From Ramlibacter sp. (GTDB taxonomy: Bacteria; Pseudomonadota; Gammaproteobacteria; Burkholderiales; Burkholderiaceae_C): a stretch of 6,039 bases of DNA. Of this stretch, positions 1 to 6,039 are shown in pieces. The position numbers and the translations under genes are program-made. The stretch covers positions 1 to 6,039 of the forward strand of contig JAMPXR010000170.1 of the NCBI GenBank assembly GCA_023701085.1. Reading direction: 5' to 3'. Below the pieces are notes generated by a model, which made no database searches, was not told the DNA's origin, and saw only the letters and a list, made by a program, of their open reading frames with translations. Position 1 is the first letter of the stretch. Each line of letters opens with the position of its first letter.

Positions 1-676
1 ACAGCTCCGTCAGGTTGCTCAGCTGCACCTGCGGCTGCAGTTCGTGCGGCCACAGGTGGTCCGATCGATTGACCCAGCCGGCCTGCATGCCGGCGTTCAA
101 CGCGCCCAGCGCATCCAGTGTCGCGTCGTCGCCCACATGCAGCACCTGCTCGGTGGTGAGGTCCAGCGCGCCGGCGGCCGCGTGGAAGATGCGCGGGTCG
201 GACTTGCCCACGCCGAACTCGCGCGCCGAAAGGGCGGCCCGGAAATACGGGCCCAGGCCGACGCGCTGCAGGTCGGCGTTGCCGTTGGACACGCTCACCA
301 GCGGGAAGCGGGCCGACAGGAACTGCAGCGAGGGCACGGCATCCTCGAACAGCGTCACGCGCTGCCGTTCGGCAAAAAAGACTTCGAAGGCCTGTTTCGC
401 CAGCAGCGGGTTCTCGCCCGCGCGGTAGAGCGCCAGCCGGATCGACTCGCGGCGCACGGCGCTCAGGTCGTTCTTCAGGTCGGGCCGGCTCGCGGCCATG
501 TAGTCGCGGATCTCGCGCAGCGCGGAGGGACTGGAGAACAGGGCGGCGGTCATGGGCGCGTGTTCGGACAGCCAGTCATGCAGCGCCTTCTCCGCCCTCT
601 CGATGACGGGCCAGACGGGCCAGAGGGTGTCGTCCAGGTCGATCGAAATGGCCTTGACTCTCGAAATATCCAGCAT
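1..676 (-). CDS. HAD-superfamily (HAD-IA type) phosphatase, 3' end off the window
   Basis: Cytoplasmic phosphohydrolase of the haloacid dehalogenase superfamily; the substrate cannot be read from the sequence. 225 codons are visible from ATG 676-674, and no stop is reached before position 1. All four HAD motifs are present: motif I DLDDT (nucleophile Asp13, acid/base Asp15), motif II Ser130 in VSVSNGN, motif III Lys158 in [10 protein letters not shown], and motif IV GDDATLD (Gly182 to Asp188). The stretch between motifs I and II is predicted helical and fits a C1-type cap. Family members are usually about 230-240 residues, so only a short tail should be missing. The start is supported by GGAAGG four bases upstream and by motif I lying at the expected distance. 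The N-terminus, with DLDDTLW followed by PVI, recalls YigB-like enzymes that dephosphorylate a riboflavin intermediate, but this is only a resemblance. The gene is divergent from hemH, with a 57-bp gap. Confidence 0.87.
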   Translation of the reverse strand, partial: MLDISRVKAISIDLDDTLWPVWPVIERAEKALHDWLSEHAPMTAALFSSPSALREIRDYMAASRPDLKNDLSAVRRESIRLALYRAGENPLLAKQAFEVFFAERQRVTLFEDAVPSLQFLSARFPLVSVSNGNADLQRVGLGPYFRAALSAREFGVGKSDPRIFHAAAGALDLTTEQVLHVGDDATLDALGALNAGMQAGWVNRSDHLWPHELQPQVQLSNLTEL

Positions 677-733
677 CGTGCCTTCCAGCGAGCCGCCCCG
701 CGAAGCCGGGAACGTTTCAGTGAGAATACCCGA
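677..733. promoter_or_regulatory. Divergent intergenic region between the HAD gene and hemH
   Basis: This 57-bp gap must carry the start signals of both divergent genes, or they must lie just inside the opposite coding region. On the minus strand, TATTCT (728-723) is a 4/6 match to a -10 box and would give a leader of roughly 40 nt for the HAD gene; no convincing -35 was seen at the matching distance. No good sigma-70 promoter is visible for hemH. A small inverted repeat, CCCG at 697-700 against CGGG at 707-710, is too short to weigh. The HAD gene has a clear GGAAGG ribosome site here. hemH has only a weak purine stretch (GTGAGAA, about ten bases before its ATG). The position is secure; the individual elements are not. 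Confidence 0.35.
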
Positions 734-1837
734 ATGGCCGCTTTCCCCTCCTTCCAGCAGGAACCCGAGTTCAGCCACGGCCGCGCGCCGGCCATCGCCG
801 TCCTGTACTGCAACCTGGGCACGCCCGATGAACCCACGCCCGCCGCGGTGCGACGCTACCTCGCGGAATTCCTCACGGACCCGCGTGTGGTGGAACTTCC
901 GGGCGCCCTGTGGCGGCCGCTGTTGCACGGCCTCATCCTGCCGTTTCGCGCCGGCAAGTCGGCCGCCAAGTACGCGAAGATCTGGTCCGCCGACGGCTCG
1001 CCGCTCTTGCTGTGGACCGACAAGCAGGCCAAGCTGCTGCAAGGCTGGCTCGGTGAGCATGGACATCGCGTGAAAGTGCGGTTCGCGATGCGTTATGGAA
1101 ATCCCTCGATCGCCTCGCAGCTGGACGCGCTGAAAGCCGAAGGCGCCACGCGCATCCTCATCCTGCCCGCCTATCCGCAGTATGCGGGCAGCACCACCGC
1201 CAGCGCGATCGACGCCGTGGCCGCGTGGTCCGCGCGCATCCGCAACCTGCCGGAATTGCGCTTCGTCAATCGCTACCACGACGACCGCGGCTACCTGCAG
1301 GCCTTGGCGCGGCGCATCCAGGAGCATTGGCGCCAGCACGGCCGCGGTGACCACCTGGTCATGAGCTTCCACGGGGTGCCCGAACGCAGCCTGCATCTGG
1401 GCGACCCCTATCACTGCGAATGCCAGAAGACCGCGCGGCTGCTGGCGGCGCATCTCCTGCTCGACCCGGCAGCCTACACGCTGAGCTTCCAGTCTCGCTT
1501 CGGCAAGGCGAAATGGCTGGAGCCGCACACGGACGCCACGCTGCGCGCGCTGGCGCGGCGCGGGGTCGCTCGCGTGGACGTGGTCTGCCCGGGCTTCACG
1601 GCCGACTGCCTGGAAACGCTGGAGGAGATCGCCATCGAAGGCCGCCGGACCTTCCTGGCGTCCGGCGGCAAGGAACTCCACTACATCCCGTGCCTGAACG
1701 ACGACCCCGCCTGGATCGCCGCGCTGGGCGCCCTGGCGCAGCGGCACCTGGCGGGCTGGCCCACCCAGGAGGCGCCGGATGCGGACACGCTGCGCGAATC
1801 GCGCGCCGCGGCTATGGCCAGCGGAGCGGCCCGCTAG
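734..1837 (+). CDS. hemH: Ferrochelatase (protohaem ferro-lyase)
   Basis: Inserts Fe2+ into protoporphyrin IX to give protohaem, the last step of haem synthesis; cytoplasmic or loosely membrane-associated. The 367 residues are complete and of normal length for a proteobacterial HemH. Family motifs occur in order: [10 protein letters not shown] (residues 26-35), [34 protein letters not shown], then SFHGVPERS with catalytic His213, [25 protein letters not shown], and [15 protein letters not shown] with the conserved metal-site Glu294. About 30 residues rich in Ala, Arg and Glu follow the last conserved block. The open frame extends far upstream as antisense of the HAD gene, but ATG 734 is chosen because the protein then begins some 20 residues before the first conserved strand, as is usual in the family, and no nearer upstream start codon exists. 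The Shine-Dalgarno is weak. The 3' end overlaps the convergent hydrolase gene by 26 bp. Confidence 0.97.
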   Translation: MAAFPSFQQEPEFSHGRAPAIAVLYCNLGTPDEPTPAAVRRYLAEFLTDPRVVELPGALWRPLLHGLILPFRAGKSAAKYAKIWSADGSPLLLWTDKQAKLLQGWLGEHGHRVKVRFAMRYGNPSIASQLDALKAEGATRILILPAYPQYAGSTTASAIDAVAAWSARIRNLPELRFVNRYHDDRGYLQALARRIQEHWRQHGRGDHLVMSFHGVPERSLHLGDPYHCECQKTARLLAAHLLLDPAAYTLSFQSRFGKAKWLEPHTDATLRALARRGVARVDVVCPGFTADCLETLEEIAIEGRRTFLASGGKELHYIPCLNDDPAWIAALGALAQRHLAGWPTQEAPDADTLRESRAAAMASGAAR

Positions 1838-2729
1838 CGGCGGCCGGCGCCGGCGCGGCCGCGCCATCGTGCCGCTCGATGAAAGACGCCACCAGGTCGA
1901 GCTGCTCGGGCACGTTCAGCGCCGGCGCATGGCCGCAGCCCGCGATCTCGACCACGCGCGCCAGACCCGCCAGGCCCGGACCCCGGCGCATCATCTCCTC
2001 GGTCGTCTCGCGCAGCACCAGATCCGACTCGGCGCCGCGCAAGCACAGCACGGGGATGTCGAGCGCGTCATAGTGCGGCCACAGCTCGTAGTCCCTGGGA
2101 TGGTCGATGAACTGACGCACCATGGCCGGGTCGTAGTGCGGCGTGACGCGGCCGTCGGGCAAACGGCGCGCCGAGGTTTCGGTCAGCCGCCGCCACTGCG
2201 CGTCGCTCAGCCACCCGTAGGGCTTGTACACCTGACGGAAGAAGGCCTCCAGTTCCGCGATGGTCTCGAAAGCCGGCGGGTTGCCGGCATAGGCGCGGAT
2301 GCGCGCCAGCGCCGGCTCCGCCAGCATCGGCGCGTTGTCGTTCAGGACCAGGCTCTTGATGCGGCCCTTGAGCTGGGGCTGCACCAGGCCCGCGGCGCAC
2401 ACCGTTCCGATGGACCCTCCCATGGACGTGCCGACCCAATGCGCCTCGCGGATGTCGAGCTGCTCGAACAGATCGGCCGCCAGCCTGGCATAGAAAGCCA
2501 GCGTGTATTCGTTGAAGGGGTCGCGGCTCCACTGGCTCAAGCCCCGGCCGAGCGTGTCGGGGCAGATGACTCGAAAGCGCGCCGACAGATGCCGCGCGAG
2601 TTCATCCATGTCGCGGCCGGTGCGCGCCAGGCCATGCCAGGCGATGACGGTGCGCCGGTGCTGCGAGCCCCATTCGGTGTAATGGATCTCGCGGCCGGCG
2701 CAGGTCGCGTAGCGGGAGCTGTACTGCAT
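1812..2729 (-). CDS. Alpha/beta-fold hydrolase, last gene of the liv-type operon
   Basis: Probable cytoplasmic serine hydrolase acting on an ester, lactone or amide; the substrate is unknown. The 305 residues match a single alpha/beta-hydrolase domain. The oxyanion strand is [11 protein letters not shown] (residues 30-40). The nucleophile elbow is GTSMGG with Ser102. The acid is probably Asp236 in [10 protein letters not shown] and the base His267 in GCGHAPAL, so the triad looks intact. A cap-like insert spans about residues 130-220. No signal peptide is visible. The start is ATG 2729 rather than GTG 2738: AAGAGGT (2743-2737) lies 7 nt before the ATG but overlaps the GTG. It begins 39 bp after livM on the same strand, suggesting co-transcription and a role in handling the imported compound (inference). 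The C-terminal 16 or so residues are Ala/Pro-rich low complexity and their DNA overlaps the hemH 3' end. It resembles enol-lactonase and esterase relatives but cannot be placed further. Confidence 0.9.
   Translation of the reverse strand: MQYSSRYATCAGREIHYTEWGSQHRRTVIAWHGLARTGRDMDELARHLSARFRVICPDTLGRGLSQWSRDPFNEYTLAFYARLAADLFEQLDIREAHWVGTSMGGSIGTVCAAGLVQPQLKGRIKSLVLNDNAPMLAEPALARIRAYAGNPPAFETIAELEAFFRQVYKPYGWLSDAQWRRLTETSARRLPDGRVTPHYDPAMVRQFIDHPRDYELWPHYDALDIPVLCLRGAESDLVLRETTEEMMRRGPGLAGLARVVEIAGCGHAPALNVPEQLDLVASFIERHDGAAAPAPAAASGPLRWP
1831..1865. repeat. Cluster of GC palindromes at the hemH stop codon (possible weak terminator)
   Basis: Three perfect palindromes abut here: a 10-mer at 1831-1840 that contains the hemH TAG, a 12-mer at 1843-1854, and a 14-mer at 1852-1865. 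As RNA, 1840-1846 can also pair with 1856-1862 around a 9-nt loop. There is no following T-tract in either direction, so this is not a classical intrinsic terminator. The same bases encode the Ala/Pro-rich tail of the convergent hydrolase, so GC-rich codon choice alone could produce the symmetry. The palindromes are directly visible; a termination role is a guess. Confidence 0.35.
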
Positions 2730-2736
2730 GGCAGGC

Positions 2737-2743
2737 ACCTCTT
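2737..2743 (-). promoter_or_regulatory. Ribosome binding site that decides the hydrolase start
   Basis: On the minus strand the bases read AAGAGGT, with GAGGT ending 7 nt before ATG 2729-2727. The alternative in-frame GTG at 2738-2736 lies on top of this site and so could not use it. The site falls in the 39-bp gap after livM. Confidence 0.7.
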
Positions 2744-2768
2744 GTGAATGACGTGGCGCGCCGCCCGC

Positions 2769-3836
2769 TCAGGCGCGGGGGCGCATGGCCCTGAGCCGTC
2801 CGACCACGCCCGTCGGAAAGTAATAGACGGAGAGCACGAACAGCAGCCCCAGCCACAGCAGCCAGCGGTCCGGCGAGAGCAGCGCGGACAGCCAGGGCAG
2901 CGCGGCGGTCGCGTCGCTGCCGAGCTTGAGCAGGTCCTGCAGGTAGCTCTGCGCCACCAGGAAAACGGCGGAGCCGATGGCCGCCCCGTAAATCGTCCCC
3001 ATGCCGCCGATCACGACGATCAGCAGGACGTCCAGCATGATCTCGAACGAGAGCGATGTGTCCGGGCCGTTGTAGCGCAGCCAGATGGCGAGCATCGCGC
3101 CCGCCAGGGTCGCGAACAGTGCCGACAGGATGCTGGACGTCGTGCGATAGAGCACCACGCGGTAGCCGATCGCCTCGGCGCGGAACTCGTTCTCGCGGAT
3201 CGCCTGCAGCACGCGCCCGAACGGCGAGTTCACGATGCGCAGCATCGCCAGCAGCAGCACCAGCGTCATGGCGAACAGCAGGTAATAGGTGATCAGCCGC
3301 CCATCGGGCGAGACGCCCAGGAACGGCGACTCCGAGAATTGATAGCCCGGAGACAGCACCTCGGGCATCTTGAAGGTCAGCCCGTCCTCGCCGCCCGTCA
3401 GGTCGGACAGCTGCGACGCGAGCGTCTGGAAGGCCGCCGCGAAGGCCAGCGTGATCATCGAGAAGAAGATGGCCCGCACGCGCAGCGAGAACAAGCCGAT
3501 CGCCAGCGCCAGCACGAACGACAGGGTCAGCGCCAGCGCGGTTCCGAGCGCCACGGCGGTCCAGCCCGGGCCCATGCGCGTCGAGGCGATGGCCACGCCA
3601 TAGGCGCCGATGCCGAAGAACATGGTGTGCGCGAAGCTCACGATGCCCGTGTAGCCGAGCAGCAGGTCGAAACTCGCCACCAGCACGATGAATATCAAAA
3701 TCTTGGCGGCCACGTTCAGCGCCTTCACGCCGGGCAGCATGAACGGCGCGAGCGCGAGCGTGACCAGCAGCACCAGCAGCAGCGCCGCGAGCGCGCGATT
3801 GCGCGGCAGGTCGTGGGAAAGGAGCCGGGCGATCAT
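2769..3836 (-). CDS. livM: Branched-chain amino acid/amide-type ABC transporter permease LivM
   Basis: One of the two inner-membrane permeases of a HAAT-family ABC importer; it pairs with LivH to form the substrate channel. The 355 residues are normal for LivM. Hydrophobic segments begin at about residues 15-34 and 40-62, followed by the family motif LLGYTGIVSFAHTMFFGIGAY (about 59-79, first part GYTGIVSFAH). Others lie near 92-118 and 120-140, then 180-203, 232-252, 262-296 and 322-342. The cytoplasmic coupling loop, RENEFRAEAIGY followed by the next membrane segment, is the LivM version of the EAA loop that docks to the ATPase. The ATG at 3836 lies 9 bp after the livH stop. Its ribosome site is only a weak AGG overlapping that stop, so translation is probably coupled to livH. 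The protein ends in a basic tail (RLRAMRPRA). The actual ligand cannot be known from the permease. Confidence 0.94.
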   Translation of the reverse strand: MIARLLSHDLPRNRALAALLLVLLVTLALAPFMLPGVKALNVAAKILIFIVLVASFDLLLGYTGIVSFAHTMFFGIGAYGVAIASTRMGPGWTAVALGTALALTLSFVLALAIGLFSLRVRAIFFSMITLAFAAAFQTLASQLSDLTGGEDGLTFKMPEVLSPGYQFSESPFLGVSPDGRLITYYLLFAMTLVLLLAMLRIVNSPFGRVLQAIRENEFRAEAIGYRVVLYRTTSSILSALFATLAGAMLAIWLRYNGPDTSLSFEIMLDVLLIVVIGGMGTIYGAAIGSAVFLVAQSYLQDLLKLGSDATAALPWLSALLSPDRWLLWLGLLFVLSVYYFPTGVVGRLRAMRPRA

Positions 3837-3845
3837 CGTGACGGC

Positions 3846-4829
3846 CTATTTCGCGAGCGAGTACACGCCCTGCGGCCGCCACAGCAGGACGGCCATCATC
3901 AGCGCGATATTGGAAAACAGCGCCGCCGTGGGCACCAGGAAGCCGGTGTAGTTGGCCATCAGGCCGACCAGCAGCGCGCCGATCAACGCGCCGGTGGTGG
4001 AGCCGAGGCCGCCGATGATCAGCACGATGAAGATCAGGATGTTGACGTGGGCGCCCATCTGGGGAATCACCGCCTGCTGATACAGGCCCCACATCACGCC
4101 GCCCAGCCCGGCGAGCGCGCTGCCGGCCACGAAGACGCCGATGAACAGGATGCGGATGCGGTAGCCGAAGGCCTCGACCATCTCGCGGTCCTGCACGCCG
4201 GCCCGGATCAGCAGGCCGATCTTGGTGCGCGTGAGCGTCCACAGCAGCAGGGCAAAGACGGCGAGCCCCACCACCACCGCAATGACGCGGTACTTCTCGA
4301 TCGCCGCGTCGCCGATGAACAGGCTGCCGCGGATGGCCTCGGGCAGGGGCATCGCGATCTGAAGCGGTCCCCAGATCACCTTGATCAATTCCTCGCCGAT
4401 GATCATGCCGCCCATCGTGATGAGGATCTGCTTGAGGTGGTTGCCATACACCGGCCGCACGATGAAGCGTTCGAACGCCAGACCGACGGCTGCGGCCACC
4501 AGCATCGCGACGACCATGGCCGGCAGCACGGCAAGCATGTTCATCCACAGGCTGCCCGAAGCCGTGTAGTCGCCCATGGCTCCAAGCACGCTCATGGCCA
4601 CATAGGCACCCAGCGCGATGAAAACGCCATGCCCGAAATTCAGCACGTCCATCAGGCCGAACACCAGCGTGAGGCCGGAGGCGATGATGAAGATGATCAT
4701 CCCCATGGCCAGGCCCGCCACGGTCAGGGTCAGCCAGGAGGAAAACGAGCCGACGAATGGGAACACGGCCAGCGCGAGCAGCGGCACCAGCGCGACCGGT
4801 TTCCAGTCGAGGTCCTTGAACCGGTTCAT
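3846..4829 (-). CDS. livH: Branched-chain amino acid/amide-type ABC transporter permease LivH
   Basis: The second inner-membrane permease, partner of LivM. The 327 residues include a first hydrophobic segment at about 12-33, a second covering about 36-60, and the family hallmark NFGHG at 64-68 followed by VFIALGAYVAM. Later diagnostic blocks are FERFIVRPVYG, the coupling loop RAGVQDREMVEAFGY, SALAGLGGVMWG, and FIVLIIGGLGSTTGALIGAL near the C-terminus, ending in WRPQGVYSLAK. ATG 4829-4827 is chosen because it follows AGGAGG at a 5-nt spacing. The frame stays open further upstream, but that part is antisense-like sequence within livF. A 71-bp gap (4830-4900) separates it from livF; I see the ribosome site but no clear promoter or terminator there. 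The spacing and shared strand support one transcript with livF and livM. Confidence 0.94.
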   Translation of the reverse strand: MNRFKDLDWKPVALVPLLALAVFPFVGSFSSWLTLTVAGLAMGMIIFIIASGLTLVFGLMDVLNFGHGVFIALGAYVAMSVLGAMGDYTASGSLWMNMLAVLPAMVVAMLVAAAVGLAFERFIVRPVYGNHLKQILITMGGMIIGEELIKVIWGPLQIAMPLPEAIRGSLFIGDAAIEKYRVIAVVVGLAVFALLLWTLTRTKIGLLIRAGVQDREMVEAFGYRIRILFIGVFVAGSALAGLGGVMWGLYQQAVIPQMGAHVNILIFIVLIIGGLGSTTGALIGALLVGLMANYTGFLVPTAALFSNIALMMAVLLWRPQGVYSLAK

Positions 4830-4834
4830 CGCGC

Positions 4835-4840
4835 CCTCCT
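4835..4840 (-). promoter_or_regulatory. Strong ribosome binding site for livH
   Basis: The minus strand reads AGGAGG followed by GCGCG and then ATG 4829. This full Shine-Dalgarno, with 5-nt spacing, fixes the livH start and allows independent translation after the 71-bp livF-livH gap. livM, in contrast, has only a weak site. Confidence 0.75.
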
Positions 4841-4900
4841 GCTTGGCGCCTGGCGTGCCGCGCTGCTCCGAAGAGGCGGCCGTAAGCGGTCCCACGCCGC

Positions 4901-5626
4901 TCACAGCGCCAGCCCCAGCAGCTCGTGCTGCAGTTCCTCGTTGTCCGCCAGTTCCTTCATCGGGCCCGCATGCACGACCTGCCCGTTGTCCATCACGGCC
5001 ACGGTATCGCCCAGCCGCCTGGCGAAGTTGATGTTCTGCTCCACCAGCAGGATGGTGACGCCGCTTGCCTTCAGCTGCGCGAAGGCATCGATCATGTTGT
5101 TGATGATGGCCGGCGCCAGGCCTTTGCTCGGCTCGTCCACGATCAGCATCTCGCGCGGCTCCACGATCGCGCGCGCCACGGCCAGCATCTGCTTCTGCCC
5201 GCCCGACAGCTTGCCCGCAGGATGGTTCCAGAACTGCTGGACCGCCGGGAACAGCATGAAGATCCATTCCAGGCGCTCACGGTCCATCTGCGCCGCGTTC
5301 TTCGCCGAGCGCGCGGCCAGCAGCATGTTCTCCCGGACCGTCAGGTTGGCGAAGATGCCCATGTTTTCCGGCACATAAGCCACGTTGTGCATGGCGATCT
5401 GCGGCGTGGACCAACGCGTGATGTCGCGGCCGTTGAACTCGACGCGGCCCTTCGAGGCGCGCCACAGGCCCATGATGGTGCGCAAGGTCGTGGTCTTCCC
5501 CGCGCCGTTGCGTCCCAGCAGCACGGTGAGCTGTCCGCGCGGCACTGCCAGATCGACGCCGTGCAGGATGTGGTACGCGCCGATGTGCGTGTGCACGCCC
5601 TCGAGCGTGAGCAGGTTCTCGTTCAT
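4901..5626 (-). CDS. livF: ABC transporter ATP-binding protein LivF
   Basis: One of two ATPases powering the LivHM permease, on the cytoplasmic face of the membrane. The 241 residues are complete and of usual LivF length. Walker A is GRNGAGKTT (38-46). The Q-loop region reads YVPENMGIF (84-92) with Pro-Glu in place of Gln, as is usual in LivF. The signature is LSGGQ (140-144), Walker B MLIVDEP (160-166, with Asp164 and catalytic Glu165), and the D-loop SKGLAP. The H-loop position carries Gln197 in LLVEQN, again normal for LivF, whereas LivG keeps the His. The ATG at 5626 overlaps the livG stop as ATGA, giving a 4-bp overlap and probable translational coupling. AAGGAG (5641-5636) supports the start at a 9-nt spacing. 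Confidence 0.96.
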   Translation of the reverse strand: MNENLLTLEGVHTHIGAYHILHGVDLAVPRGQLTVLLGRNGAGKTTTLRTIMGLWRASKGRVEFNGRDITRWSTPQIAMHNVAYVPENMGIFANLTVRENMLLAARSAKNAAQMDRERLEWIFMLFPAVQQFWNHPAGKLSGGQKQMLAVARAIVEPREMLIVDEPSKGLAPAIINNMIDAFAQLKASGVTILLVEQNINFARRLGDTVAVMDNGQVVHAGPMKELADNEELQHELLGLAL

Positions 5627-6039
5627 TGCTGCACGCTCCTTTCCCGAACCTCACTCCCGCCCCCACGACGGGGCGGGCTGGGGTGGTGGGGCGTCCCCTC
5701 TTGCGCCGAGGTGTCCTGGGACGAGACCCCCAGGTAAGCCTCCTGGACGATCGGAGAGGCAATCACCGTCGCCGGGTCGCCGTCGGCGACCAGCGTGCCG
5801 TTGTGCAGCACGATGATCCGGTCGGCCAGCTCGCGCACCACGTCCATCTTGTGCTCCACCAGCAGGATGGTCTTGCTCTTGTCTTCCTTGAGCTTGCGGA
5901 TCAGGTCCAGGATCACCGGCGCCTCCGCGTGGTTCATGCCCGCGGTCGGTTCGTCGAACATGAACACCGAGGGTTCCAGCGCCATGAGCAGCGCGACCTC
6001 CAGCTTGCGCTGATCGCCGTGCGGCAGGCTGGCCACCAG
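5623..6039 (-). CDS. livG: ABC transporter ATP-binding protein LivG, C-terminal part only
   Basis: The second ATPase of the importer, partner of LivF. The window holds the last 138 codons plus stop; the N-terminus with Walker A lies beyond 6039. The fragment opens with the signature region SLPHGDQRKLE, a LivG-type variant of LSGGQ. It continues with Walker B VFMFDEPTAGMN (Asp-Glu pair) and the H-loop LLVEHKMD with its His, then VLHNGTLVADGDPATVIASP and the usual LivG ending VQEAYLG (Gly codon at 5730-5728). Most family members stop within a few residues of YLG. This one runs on for 34 residues, including TPHHPSPPRRGGGSE, a low-complexity tail partly encoded by the hairpin at 5656-5677. The stop TGA overlaps the livF ATG. 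The GTG at 6036 is an internal Val, not a start. Confidence 0.94.
   Translation of the reverse strand: MVASLPHGDQRKLEVALLMALEPSVFMFDEPTAGMNHAEAPVILDLIRKLKEDKSKTILLVEHKMDVVRELADRIIVLHNGTLVADGDPATVIASPIVQEAYLGVSSQDTSAQEGTPHHPSPPRRGGGSEVRERSVQQ
5636..5641 (-). promoter_or_regulatory. Ribosome binding site for livF inside the livG 3' end
   Basis: The minus strand reads AAGGAG followed by nine bases and then ATG 5626. The site lies within the last codons of livG and about 15 bp downstream, in transcript direction, of the GC hairpin at 5677-5656. Folding or ribosome passage over that hairpin could affect its use (inference). Confidence 0.65.
5656..5677. repeat. GC-rich hairpin (REP-like palindrome) within the end of livG
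   Basis: CCCGCCCC at 5656-5663 is the exact reverse complement of GGGGCGGG at 5670-5677, with the 6-nt loop CACGAC. The flanks are skewed: C/T-rich on the left (from about 5649) and G-rich on the right (to about 5691). The layout resembles the short dispersed intergenic palindromes found in many copies in high-GC proteobacteria, whose shadow translations read like PSPPRRGGG. Here it is in frame with livG and encodes part of its tail. Only one copy is in the window, so calling it a dispersed repeat is inference. There is no T-tract for a terminator. Confidence 0.5.

Noticed and set aside
44..733. A long in-frame N-terminal extension of hemH
   Set aside because: It is antisense to the HAD gene, which has all its catalytic motifs. 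HemH proteins normally start shortly before the NLGTP block, matching ATG 734.
2730..2738. GTG 2738 as the hydrolase start
   Set aside because: The Shine-Dalgarno AAGAGGT overlaps this codon, while it is ideally placed for ATG 2729.
2602..4548. A 648-codon minus-strand open frame overlapping livH and livM
   Set aside because: It is an out-of-frame shadow made of Arg/Ala/Gly-rich text with no family motifs, whereas the overlapping livH and livM frames are clearly real.
5033..5041. LivF H-loop carries Gln197 instead of His
   Set aside because: The VEQN form is usual in LivF, and LivG in this operon keeps the His, so it is not an unusual loss.
2748..5378. An 876-codon open frame on the plus strand, rich in Gln, His, Asp, Glu and Arg
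   Set aside because: It is the antisense of livM, livH and most of livF. For livM and livH the codons are in exact reverse register, so stops would need sense TTA, CTA or TCA, which are rare in this GC-rich DNA. Leu, Val and Ile codons of membrane segments read back as Gln, His and Asp/Asn, which explains the composition.
5998..6039. LivG signature region reads LPHGDQ instead of LSGGQ
   Set aside because: LivG-type ATPases commonly vary here (for example L-x-Y/H-G-D-Q forms), so it is a family feature rather than a damaged ATPase.
1..6039. CRISPR array, tRNA, insertion sequence, phage or toxin-antitoxin genes
   Set aside because: No regular direct repeats, no tRNA-like cloverleaf, no transposase or integrase motifs, and no spare coding space were seen; genes of known families fill nearly the whole window.

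Overview
The window is high-GC, gene-dense bacterial DNA. Its protein wording (ferrochelatase, HAD phosphatase, Liv-type ABC transporter) resembles betaproteobacteria of the order Burkholderiales, plausibly an Alcaligenaceae genus such as Bordetella or Achromobacter. That assignment is inference from resemblance and composition; no search was run.

Layout from left to right. Positions 1-676 (minus strand) hold most of a HAD-superfamily phosphatase whose 3' end lies off the left edge. A 57-bp divergent gap separates it from hemH (734-1837, plus strand), a complete ferrochelatase, the last enzyme of haem synthesis. The hemH 3' end runs 26 bp into the 3' end of a convergent alpha/beta-hydrolase gene (1812-2729, minus). 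The rest of the window is the tail of one minus-strand transporter operon. Read in the direction of transcription it is livG (partial, enters at 6039), livF, livH, livM, then the hydrolase. No gene-free stretch exceeds about 70 bp.

How the genes work together. LivG and LivF are the two cytoplasmic ATPases, and LivH and LivM the two membrane permeases, of a hydrophobic amino acid/amide uptake (HAAT, branched-chain amino acid type) ABC importer. The periplasmic binding protein that would set its specificity is not in the window and may lie beyond 6039. The genes are tightly packed: livG and livF overlap by 4 bp, livH and livM are 9 bp apart, and the hydrolase starts 39 bp after livM behind a good ribosome binding site. 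The hydrolase is therefore probably co-transcribed and may act on the imported compound or a product of it. hemH and the HAD gene are separate housekeeping units.

The most notable local oddity is at the end of livG. A GC-rich hairpin resembling a dispersed intergenic palindrome lies inside the reading frame and accounts for much of an approximately 34-residue low-complexity C-terminal tail. I found no CRISPR array, tRNA, rRNA, insertion sequence, phage gene or clearly new system. Apart from a few architectural details this is an ordinary chromosomal region.
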